DNA of 29,251 nucleotides from CAZUQP01 sp964622455 (GTDB lineage Bacteria > Pseudomonadota > Gammaproteobacteria > DSM-16500): NCBI GenBank assembly GCA_964622455.1, contig CAZUQP010000039.1:1-29251 (forward strand), given 5' to 3'. A program made the translations under genes and the position numbers. This document shows, in pieces, positions 16,880-24,321 of this stretch. The notes beneath the pieces were generated by a model that saw only the letters and a program-made list of their open reading frames with translations, was not told the DNA's origin and did no database searches. Every line of letters starts with the position of its first letter. The first letter of the stretch is position 1.

Positions 16880-17745
16880 TCGACTAACTCTCGTAATAAG
16901 AGTTTAAAATCCAGTGCGACTTCAGGATGTTTCAGCGCATAAGCAATAGTCGCTTCTAAATAACCTAATTTGGTTCCGCAGTCATACCGTTTTCCGCTAA
17001 ATTTCAGCGCATGCACTGTTTCTTCCTGTAATAACGCAGCAATCGCATCAGTTAGCTGCAATTCATCTCCTGAGCCACGTTTTGTTTTTTCTAGCAGGGG
17101 AAAAATACGCGGTGTCAGAATATATCGCCCAACCACTCCAAGATTAGAAGGTGCATCTTGCGGCTGGGGTTTTTCAATAATGCCTTTTATTGCGGTCAAG
17201 GTATCTGTTGCAGCAATGCTATCAATAACGCCATATTTTTTTGTCTCATGAGGGGCAATGCGCTGAACTGCAACGATGCTTGATTGAGTCTTGGAAAATG
17301 CATCAACCATTTGTTGTAAGCAGCTCTTTTGTCCGCCATCAATCAAATCATCTGCCAGTAATACCGCAAAAGGTTCATTGACCACTAATTGTTTGGCGCA
17401 CAGAACAGCATGTCCGAGTCCCTGCGGAGAGCGTTGGCGGATATAGGCGCATGATATGCCTTCCGGCAAAATATCTCTGACCATCTCCAATAAATCGAAT
17501 TTACCGCGCAGAAGCAAGTTTGATTCTAATTCAAAATTAGAATCAAAATGGTCTTCAATGGCTCGCTTACTGCTGCTGGTTACAAAAATTAATTCGGTAA
17601 TTCCAGCACTCACCGCTTCTTCAACAGCATATTGAATCAAGGGCTTATCGACGATGGGCATCATTTCTTTAGGATTTGCTTTAGTCGCAGGCAGAAACCG
17701 TGTTCCTAAACCTGCCACCGGAAAAATCGCCTTAGTCACTTTCAT
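16867..17745 (-). CDS. galU: UTP-glucose-1-phosphate uridylyltransferase
   Basis: Makes UDP-glucose from UTP and glucose-1-phosphate. The nucleotide-binding signature GLGTRFLPATKANPKEM and the following PIVDKPLIQYAVEEA are intact, as are LLADDLI and the GTKLGYLEA segment. I start it at 17745 (292 residues) rather than 45 bases upstream, because AGG sits seven bases before this ATG and the protein then begins MKVTKAIFPVAG like homologues. It feeds ugd directly. The glycosyltransferase start overlaps its last codons. Confidence 0.94.
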   Translation of the reverse strand: MKVTKAIFPVAGLGTRFLPATKANPKEMMPIVDKPLIQYAVEEAVSAGITELIFVTSSSKRAIEDHFDSNFELESNLLLRGKFDLLEMVRDILPEGISCAYIRQRSPQGLGHAVLCAKQLVVNEPFAVLLADDLIDGGQKSCLQQMVDAFSKTQSSIVAVQRIAPHETKKYGVIDSIAATDTLTAIKGIIEKPQPQDAPSNLGVVGRYILTPRIFPLLEKTKRGSGDELQLTDAIAALLQEETVHALKFSGKRYDCGTKLGYLEATIAYALKHPEVALDFKLLLRELVECVG

Positions 17746-17853
17746 ATTGGATCCTATTCCAGGTACGGAAAAATTTGGGTATGTTACCATAGTTAAAGTT
17801 TCGAGAGTATTGGGTGCGATTGAAATGAGGACCTACGTATGAATCCAGAGCAA

Positions 17854-19215
17854 TCACGGTCGACTATAATCAATAACAGCTAGTATGAGCAATAACAAAA
17901 AGAATGTTATTCCCGCTGCCAAGGAAATCATGCGATATTCTGCGCCAAACACATGGGTAGCAATACCTGCCAGGCCTAAGCTCAATCCGCCAATCATCGC
18001 AATCACGACTCGCCATCTAAAAGCCAGATCTCCAAAAAAACGATTGCCTAAAAGGCGTGCTTTCCACGTTTTAGCTTGCATGAATGCTGCAAATTGATTA
18101 AGACCAATGAAATACGTAACGCACGTAACGAACATCAATTCCCATGTCCATGTATGCGGATCATTAGGATGTGCCGGCCAACGAGCGGGTACGCCAAATT
18201 CAGTATACATTAAGATAGTGAAGAATATTGCTATCAATAAGACAAAGGGAAATCGTAAAACAAAGGTCACAAATAAAATCGCAGCTATCGATTCAAATGC
18301 AAATTGGATCGGCATCATGGTTGCTGCATGTTGTCTTGTCCATTCTAAAATATATTTCATCCATTCTGGCGCGTTGGTTCCTTCAATGTAAGTTGAAATA
18401 AGATGAGAATAGCCTTTCACAGTAAACCAATGAACAGCAATATCTGAATAAACTTGAATAATTAACATTGCGCCTACAATAATCGTCATTAAATCCAACC
18501 AGGGAAATATCTCTAATCTATAAAATAAGCCAATTTTTTTATAGTTTTTAATATGTTCTTTAGGACGAATGTAATCAAAACAGGCTAACAGTAAGAATAA
18601 AATTCCAAAGGTTAATGCAGAGTGCCACGCAACAGTAAGATAGTGAGGTTTCAAAGATAAATTAATAACATACCACAGCGCTAAAGAAGAAATAATAACG
18701 ATTAAAAATCGATAACGAAACTTTAATTTTCCAAAAAAACGCGGCCCTAATAAACGTTGCATCCAGTTATCCGGATGAATCAATTCGGGTAATGTTGAAA
18801 GCGCTGCACATAATCCAAATAAAGCTGGAAATAAAAATTCAAAGATCCAAGCGCCTGGATAAGCCCATTGAGTTACCCATAAAATAAAGAAAAAAATTGA
18901 AACGCCTAAAGCCACTAAACCCCTTACAATTAACAACATAAGAAGAACCGTTGAAATTGCAGAAAAATAACATAGTAATGGCACAAAGTGTACGCTATGC
19001 TTTGCAAGCCAAATTAATCCCTGATTCCACTCATTCGGCGCATTATTATGGGTAGCGTAATCGATGGTATGTTGAGAAAATATTGCTGGATCAAAAGAAC
19101 CCATTGCAAGTGCAACATAAAACTCATTAATCATTACGGCGCCAAGTAAAAGAATCACGGCATCGATCCAGCGGATTTTTCCCAATGGATCAGCAATCAC
19201 TTTAAGTATATGCAT
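17854..19215 (-). CDS. Internally duplicated polytopic membrane protein, unknown function
   Basis: 453 residues made of two similar halves (about 16-218 and 239-453), each with about four to five hydrophobic segments. Matching landmarks are WIDA (16)/WLDL (239), NAPNEW (58)/NAPEW (281), a Trp-x2-Glu-type pair near 123/356, LLGPRFFGKLKFRYR (155-169)/LLGNRFFGDLAFRWR (388-402) and FDYIRP (213)/IDYSRP (448). I do not recognise the family; the four-helix units loosely recall DoxX/DoxD-type proteins. GAGAGC lies seven bases before the ATG. It precedes galU by 108 bp on the same strand, so a link to envelope sugars is possible but unproven. Confidence 0.75.
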   Translation of the reverse strand: MHILKVIADPLGKIRWIDAVILLLGAVMINEFYVALAMGSFDPAIFSQHTIDYATHNNAPNEWNQGLIWLAKHSVHFVPLLCYFSAISTVLLMLLIVRGLVALGVSIFFFILWVTQWAYPGAWIFEFLFPALFGLCAALSTLPELIHPDNWMQRLLGPRFFGKLKFRYRFLIVIISSLALWYVINLSLKPHYLTVAWHSALTFGILFLLLACFDYIRPKEHIKNYKKIGLFYRLEIFPWLDLMTIIVGAMLIIQVYSDIAVHWFTVKGYSHLISTYIEGTNAPEWMKYILEWTRQHAATMMPIQFAFESIAAILFVTFVLRFPFVLLIAIFFTILMYTEFGVPARWPAHPNDPHTWTWELMFVTCVTYFIGLNQFAAFMQAKTWKARLLGNRFFGDLAFRWRVVIAMIGGLSLGLAGIATHVFGAEYRMISLAAGITFFLLLLILAVIDYSRP

Positions 19216-19315
19216 TATATAGCTCTCACATCTCTATTTTTAGGAATTTTAACACATGGATTGCGAGAGATTAAAATATTCTTCAATCGAAAAAGCTCGA
19301 TATAGCAACAACTAC

Positions 19316-19345
19316 GCCTAGGCTTAAAATTATGAAGATATCTTC
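19316..19345. promoter_or_regulatory. Two palindromes in a divergent intergenic region
   Basis: GCCTAGGC (19316-19323) and GAAGATATCTTC (19334-19345) are perfect 8- and 12-bp palindromes. They lie in the 185-bp gap between the duplicated membrane protein (minus) and the GT4-type glycosyltransferase (plus). Either could be a regulator site; no regulator is identified. Confidence 0.3.
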
Positions 19346-19400
19346 CGACTTGTGCACGCCAAAACAACCTGCTATAACCAACTCATTTTAAGGATTTTTC

Positions 19401-20543
19401 ATGAAGCTTGCTTATGCCACCACATTTGATGCAAAAGATGTTCTCAATTGGTCGGGCACGCCTTTTTATATGTCTCATGCCTTTCAACAAGAAGACGTAC
19501 AAATCGATTATATTGGAAATTTATCCCGTAAACTTCCGCCTTTTTTTAAATTAAAACAAACCTTCAAAAAGACTTTCTGCAACCAACGCGAAAGTCCGCG
19601 ATTTAATGTGGTCGCAGCAAAATATTATTCTCTGCAAGCGGCGCGACAATTAAAAAAATGCAGCGTGGATGCCATTTTAGCCCCTCAATTAAATCCTATT
19701 TGCTATCTTGAAAGTCAAAAACCTATCCTCTTATGGACTGACGGTCTTTACGCAAGCCTGCTTGGATTTTATCCCGGCTTTTCTAGTCATTCTGCATCAT
19801 CAATAGAACAAGGCAACGCGATTACTCGAGAATGTTTGTCTCGTTGCAGCCTTACTATTTTTTCATCTGACTGGGCAGCAAATAGTGCGCGAGAAATTTA
19901 TGGGGTCCCTAAAGAAAAAGTCAAAGTGGTTCCCTTTGGCGCCAACCTCCAATCTGCGCCCACGCAAAATGATATTCAGCACATGTTAAAATTGCGTCCC
20001 CGCGATCGAGTAAAATTATTGTTTTTAGGAAAACATTGGCATCGTAAAGGTGGGGACATTGTTTTTAATGTAGCAAAAGCATTGCATCAAGCAGGACAAC
20101 CCGTTGAGTTAAATTTTGTCGGCTGTCATCCGCCCAAGGATATTACGGTTCCTGATTATATTAAATGCCATGGATTTATTTCAAAACGCACGCCTGACGG
20201 CTTAAAAAAAATAACAGATCTTTTAAGCCAATCGCATTTTTTATTTCTTCCATCGCGCGCTGAAGCGTATGGCATTGTTTTTTGTGAAGCAAGCGCATTT
20301 GGACTGCCGTCGCTCACTTCTTATGTCGGCGGCATTCCAACTGCCGTAAAAGATAATATTAACGGCATGACTTTTGGGCTTTCATCACCCCCGCATGTTT
20401 ATTGTAATTATATTATGGATCTCATGCAAAATTACTCGCGTTATGAAGAGCTTGCCTTATCTTCATTTAATGAATATCAAACCCGATTAAATTGGCAAAG
20501 CGCCACGCAAACTGTCAAAAAACTTATTCAAGAAATAAGATAA
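19401..20543 (+). CDS. Glycosyltransferase, GT4-like (GT-B fold)
   Basis: 380-residue soluble GT-B enzyme. The C-terminal donor-binding half has LFLGKHWHRKGGD (208-219, with the Arg/Lys pair that binds the nucleotide-sugar phosphates) and the EX7E motif EAYGIVFCE (Glu288, Glu296), followed by FGLPSLTSYVGGIP. The N-terminal half is less conserved and sets the acceptor, which I cannot predict. AAGGA lies about seven bases before the ATG. It is transcribed away from the galU cluster but may use its sugar nucleotides. It looks monocistronic. Confidence 0.85.
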   Translation: MKLAYATTFDAKDVLNWSGTPFYMSHAFQQEDVQIDYIGNLSRKLPPFFKLKQTFKKTFCNQRESPRFNVVAAKYYSLQAARQLKKCSVDAILAPQLNPICYLESQKPILLWTDGLYASLLGFYPGFSSHSASSIEQGNAITRECLSRCSLTIFSSDWAANSAREIYGVPKEKVKVVPFGANLQSAPTQNDIQHMLKLRPRDRVKLLFLGKHWHRKGGDIVFNVAKALHQAGQPVELNFVGCHPPKDITVPDYIKCHGFISKRTPDGLKKITDLLSQSHFLFLPSRAEAYGIVFCEASAFGLPSLTSYVGGIPTAVKDNINGMTFGLSSPPHVYCNYIMDLMQNYSRYEELALSSFNEYQTRLNWQSATQTVKKLIQEIR

Positions 20544-20573
20544 ATTTTTGCGGCGCTTTACTTTTTTGAAGGA

Positions 20574-20897
20574 TCATCCAAGCGTGAATTGATCAGTAAT
20601 TGTTTTAAATGTTTGGTCACTCATTCTTTTAAAACCACGCACGGTTTTAAGATCATCCATCGATTTAAAATCGCCGTGTTTTTTGCGGTAAGAGAGAATG
20701 GCCTTGGCTTTAGATGCATTAAGCCCCTGCACTTTCGCCAATTCTTCCGCGGTTGCTTTATTTAAATTGACCTTGCTTGAAACAGAAGAAACTTTTGTAT
20801 CTGCTTTTTGCTGAGCATGCTGAATTTCACCCGCAAATACTCCGCTAGTAACACTGATGATAACAGTTGCAATGATAAAAAAACGATAAAAAGACAT
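20574..20897 (-). CDS. comEA: Secreted helix-hairpin-helix DNA-binding protein, ComEA-like
   Basis: 107 residues: a signal peptide (about 1-22), a short linker, and one tandem helix-hairpin-helix domain (about 43-105) with VNLNKATAEELAKVQGL and LKTVRGFKRMS. ComEA-type proteins bind incoming double-stranded DNA in the periplasm during natural transformation. This short form has no membrane anchor beyond the signal peptide, as is usual in gammaproteobacteria. A strong AAAGGAG lies 8-9 bases before the ATG. No other competence gene is in the window. Confidence 0.85.
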   Translation of the reverse strand: MSFYRFFIIATVIISVTSGVFAGEIQHAQQKADTKVSSVSSKVNLNKATAEELAKVQGLNASKAKAILSYRKKHGDFKSMDDLKTVRGFKRMSDQTFKTITDQFTLG

Positions 20898-21002
20898 GAT
20901 GTTAGACTCCTTTAAAGTTAAATAATTTAGGTTGTATTTTCTATAAAATGGTTTGTGAGAATAAAGAGACAGGAAAGATTAATAAGGGGGACACGAGGGA
21001 AT

Positions 21003-21031
21003 GTAATCCGCTTAAAATATTCTAGGATTAC
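21003..21031. repeat. 7-bp inverted repeat upstream of dacA
   Basis: GTAATCC (21003-21009) and GGATTAC (21025-21031) pair perfectly around 15 bases, between comEA and dacA. No T-run follows. It may be an operator or chance. Confidence 0.25.
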
Positions 21032-21086
21032 AAGGATAACTATATAATGCATTTAATGAAATACTGTCAAGCAAATATTCCTCTTT

Positions 21087-21115
21087 TTGATCTTTTTAAA
21101 TTGATTAATTATGAT
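21087..21115 (+). promoter_or_regulatory. Likely promoter of the dacA-ybeD-lipB-lipA operon
   Basis: TTGATC (21087-21092) and TATGAT (21110-21115) are separated by 17 bases, a good match to sigma-70 spacing and consensus. Transcription would start near 21122, leaving a leader of about 38 bases with AGGGATACGG before the dacA ATG. A second TATAAT lies upstream at 21043-21048 without a good -35. Confidence 0.55.
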
Positions 21116-21159
21116 AAACTGAATGTCCAAATTTATAGTAGATTTTTAGGGATACGGAT

Positions 21160-22374
21160 ATGTTACGTAAAATTTTGTCATTGGGTTCGTTTAGTTTAGT
21201 GCTTTTGATCAGCAGTACAACCATGGCTAACCCCATCATTCCGATACCTGGCCAACCGCAGCCCATTATCACACCTGTTGCTCCTAATCTTGATGCCAAA
21301 GGTTATATTCTGATGGATGCAAATAGCGGTAAAGTGCTCGCAGAAAAAAATTCAAATGTTCGCATGGCGCCTGCGAGTTTAACTAAATTAATGACGATGT
21401 ATGTGATATCCAACGCTTTAAAAAATGGTACTATTCACATGGATGACAAAGTCAGAATTAGTGAAAAAGCCTGGAAAACAGGCGGTTCTCGTATGTTTGT
21501 TAAAGTAAACGATGAAGTACCCATACATGCCCTGCTCCAAGGCATTGTAGTTGCTTCCGGCAATGATGCAAGCGTTGCAATGGCTGAATATTTAGGCGGC
21601 ACAGAAGATGCATTTGCAAGCATCATGAATGCCGAAGCGGCCGCCATTGGCATGAAAGACAGTCATTTTATTGATAGCAATGGTTTGCCGAATAAAGATC
21701 ATTATTCAACTGCTCATGATCTTGCCTTATTGGCGGGAGCCATTATTAAAAATTTCCCTGAAGATTATAGGCTTTATTCAGAAAAATGGTTTACCTACAA
21801 CAATATTCGCCAACCCAATCGCAACCGCCTTTTGTGGCGCTTTCCCTACGCCGATGGTCTAAAGACTGGCCACACAGAAGATGCCGGATTTTGTTTAGTC
21901 AGTTCTGCAAATAAAGACGGCATGCGATTAATCAGTGTTATCATGGGCGCTCCCAATGATAACGCGCGTACCGAAGATTCCATTCGCTTACTCACTTACG
22001 GTTTTCGTTTTTATGAAACGCATAAACTCTATAATGGCGCAACATCTTTAACCGAAGCACGTATTTGGAAAGGTGAAAAGAAGCAAGTTGCCTTTGGTTT
22101 AGCAAAAGATTTATTTGTCACAATGCCCGTTGGCCAATACAAAAATATTCAAGCCACGATTCAACTGAATCAACCGTTGAAAGCACCTATTCTCAAAGGC
22201 CAATCGTATGGCACTTTGAATGTGACATTAAATAATCAAGTGCTCACTTCAGAACCGTTGGTTGCGCTTGAAAATAATCAAAGAGGCGGCATATGGCGCA
22301 GCATGGCAGATTCTTTGAATTTTAGCTTTAACAAGCTATTTTCTAAATCCGATGAACAGGCGAATAATGGTTAA
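21160..22374 (+). CDS. dacA: D-alanyl-D-alanine carboxypeptidase (PBP5/6-type)
   Basis: Removes the terminal D-Ala from peptidoglycan pentapeptides in the periplasm. It is 404 residues, almost the E. coli length (403). A signal peptide (about 1-23) is followed by the penicillin-binding motifs SLTK (73-76), SGN (133-135) and KTG (235-237) in the usual spacing. The beta-sheet C-terminal domain and a final amphipathic stretch (IWRSMADSLNFSFNKLF) for membrane attachment are present. It leads the conserved dacA-ybeD-lipB-lipA run, 15 bp before ybeD. Confidence 0.96.
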   Translation: MLRKILSLGSFSLVLLISSTTMANPIIPIPGQPQPIITPVAPNLDAKGYILMDANSGKVLAEKNSNVRMAPASLTKLMTMYVISNALKNGTIHMDDKVRISEKAWKTGGSRMFVKVNDEVPIHALLQGIVVASGNDASVAMAEYLGGTEDAFASIMNAEAAAIGMKDSHFIDSNGLPNKDHYSTAHDLALLAGAIIKNFPEDYRLYSEKWFTYNNIRQPNRNRLLWRFPYADGLKTGHTEDAGFCLVSSANKDGMRLISVIMGAPNDNARTEDSIRLLTYGFRFYETHKLYNGATSLTEARIWKGEKKQVAFGLAKDLFVTMPVGQYKNIQATIQLNQPLKAPILKGQSYGTLNVTLNNQVLTSEPLVALENNQRGGIWRSMADSLNFSFNKLFSKSDEQANNG

Positions 22375-22389
22375 TTTTCTTATACTCAC

Positions 22390-22662
22390 ATGACTGAAGA
22401 TCAACCGACATCACTACAATTTCCTTGTGAATTTGTCATCAAAGTTTTTGGCAATACTTCCTCTCAATTTGAAACAGAAGTATTGACGGTTATTCGCAAG
22501 CATTTGACAACTGACTTAAAAGAAAATGCCATCCGACACAGGTCCAGTAAAGATGGAAAGTATTTAGCATTAACCATTACTTTTTTTGCTGAAAGTAAAG
22601 AACAGCTCGACACGATTTATCGAGAATTAAGCGCCCATTCAGAAGTATTAATGGTTTTATGA
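22390..22662 (+). CDS. ybeD: DUF493 family protein YbeD
   Basis: 90-residue small ACT-like alpha/beta protein (FPCEFVIKVFGNTS at the start and LYRELSAHSEVLMVL-type end). Its function is not firmly known, though its position between dacA and lipB is conserved in gammaproteobacteria. It overlaps lipB by four bases (ATGA). Confidence 0.9.
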   Translation: MTEDQPTSLQFPCEFVIKVFGNTSSQFETEVLTVIRKHLTTDLKENAIRHRSSKDGKYLALTITFFAESKEQLDTIYRELSAHSEVLMVL

Positions 22663-23318
22663 ATACCTCAACTGTTATTATTCGCTCATTGGGCCAGCAA
22701 GATTATGTTACTTGCTGGCAAGCGATGCAAAATTTTACTCACTATAGAAATGCTGACACACTCGATGAAATTTGGCTGCTCACGCATTTTCCCGTTTTTA
22801 CTCAGGGGCAAAATGGAAAGCCGGAACATATTTTAAATTCGGGTGACGTCCCTGTCGTTCAAGTCGACCGTGGCGGGCAAGTCACCTATCATGGTCCTGG
22901 TCAATTAGTTGTTTATACTTTAGTGGATTTGAAACGAAAACAATTAAATGTGCGGGAAATGGTTTCTATTTTAGAGCAAACCATTATCCAATTGTTGGCA
23001 GAATATAAAATCCATGCCATTGCAAAACGTGAGGCGCCTGGCGTTTATGTCATGAACAAAAAAATATGTTCTATTGGGCTTCGTATTCGAAAAGGGTGCG
23101 CCTATCATGGTCTTGCTTTTAATGTGGATATGGACCTTACCCCTTTTACGCAAATTAACCCTTGCGGTTTTAAGCAATTGACCATGACCCAACTGAAAGA
23201 ATTTATCCCTCTGATTGATTGGAAAATATTAGAAAATAAATTGATAGATTATTTAACGACACATTTGAGATATAATAAAAATTTAATGGAAACATCTTAT
23301 GCAAGAGAAACCCCTTAA
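22659..23318 (+). CDS. lipB: Octanoyltransferase LipB
   Basis: Transfers octanoyl from acyl carrier protein to the lipoyl domains of 2-oxoacid dehydrogenases and glycine cleavage H protein. It is 219 residues. The signature RGGQVTYHGPGQ is at 71-82; the catalytic pair is Lys135 (NKKICSIG) and Cys169 (INPCGF). It is translationally coupled to ybeD (4-bp overlap) and overlaps lipA by 20 bp. Confidence 0.96.
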   Translation: MNTSTVIIRSLGQQDYVTCWQAMQNFTHYRNADTLDEIWLLTHFPVFTQGQNGKPEHILNSGDVPVVQVDRGGQVTYHGPGQLVVYTLVDLKRKQLNVREMVSILEQTIIQLLAEYKIHAIAKREAPGVYVMNKKICSIGLRIRKGCAYHGLAFNVDMDLTPFTQINPCGFKQLTMTQLKEFIPLIDWKILENKLIDYLTTHLRYNKNLMETSYARETP

Positions 23319-24249
23319 TTCTACCAAGCAACGCGGCGCTCTAAAGCTTTCGCGTATTCCTATTAAAATTGAGCCGACTGAAGATCCTTTACGCAAACCC
23401 GATTGGATCCGTATTCGGCTGCCAGCAACATCCGCGGTTGCTCATTTAAAACAAATTCTACGTGAAAATAAACTCGTAACCGTTTGTGAAGAAGCATCCT
23501 GCCCCAATCTGCCCGAATGTTTCAGTCATGGCACGGCTACTTTTATGATTATGGGTGATAAATGCACGAGACGCTGCAGTTTTTGTGATGTAGCCCATGG
23601 GCGCCCTGACCCGCTTGATCAGAATGAACCGATGAATCTTGCTAACACAATTGCTCAAATGAAATTGAAATATGTTGTCATTACCTCTGTTGATCGAGAT
23701 GATTTAAGGGATGGTGGCGCCGGTCATTTTGTTGCATGCTTAAAAGCCATTCGTGAAAAAAATCCAACGATTCAGATTGAAACACTAGTTCCCGATTATC
23801 GCGGCCGATTGCAAGCAGCACTCGATGAAACGGCAAAAGAATTGCCAGATGTATTTAATCACAATATTGAAACCGTACCGCGTTTATATAAACAAGCGCG
23901 CCCCGGATCGGATTATGCGCATTCATTACAACTGCTCAAACAATTTAAAGTACGCTTTCCTTCTATCCCGACGAAATCAGGGATCATGTTAGGTTTGGGT
24001 GAAACGATTGATGAAATCAAGCAAACGCTGCATGATTTGCGCGCGCATGATGTTGATATGTTGACATTAGGACAATATTTACAGCCTAGCAAATTTCATA
24101 TGCCGGTTATTAATTACATCACGCCAGAGCAATTTAAAGAATTGGGTGAGTTTGCATTAAAAATGGGTTTTAAAAATGCCGCCAGCGGCCCTTTGGTACG
24201 CTCTTCTTATCATGCAGACCGGCAAGCGGCTGGGGAGCATGTAGCATAA
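23299..24249 (+). CDS. lipA: Lipoyl synthase LipA (radical SAM)
   Basis: Inserts the two sulfurs into octanoyl groups placed by LipB. It is 316 residues. Both Fe-S sites are complete: the auxiliary cluster Cys63-x4-Cys68-x5-Cys74 (CEEASCPNLPEC) and the radical-SAM cluster Cys89-x3-Cys93-x2-Cys96 (CTRRCSFC). The C-terminal GPLVRSSYHAD carries the serine that ligates the auxiliary cluster in this family. It starts inside the end of lipB, with GGAAA upstream. No clear terminator follows. Confidence 0.96.
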   Translation: MQEKPLNSTKQRGALKLSRIPIKIEPTEDPLRKPDWIRIRLPATSAVAHLKQILRENKLVTVCEEASCPNLPECFSHGTATFMIMGDKCTRRCSFCDVAHGRPDPLDQNEPMNLANTIAQMKLKYVVITSVDRDDLRDGGAGHFVACLKAIREKNPTIQIETLVPDYRGRLQAALDETAKELPDVFNHNIETVPRLYKQARPGSDYAHSLQLLKQFKVRFPSIPTKSGIMLGLGETIDEIKQTLHDLRAHDVDMLTLGQYLQPSKFHMPVINYITPEQFKELGEFALKMGFKNAASGPLVRSSYHADRQAAGEHVA

Positions 24250-24321
24250 TATATTTTTAGCTGCGGCCATTTCCGTATGTTATGATGATATTTATTGTTT
24301 GAATCGATGTTTTAATATTCT

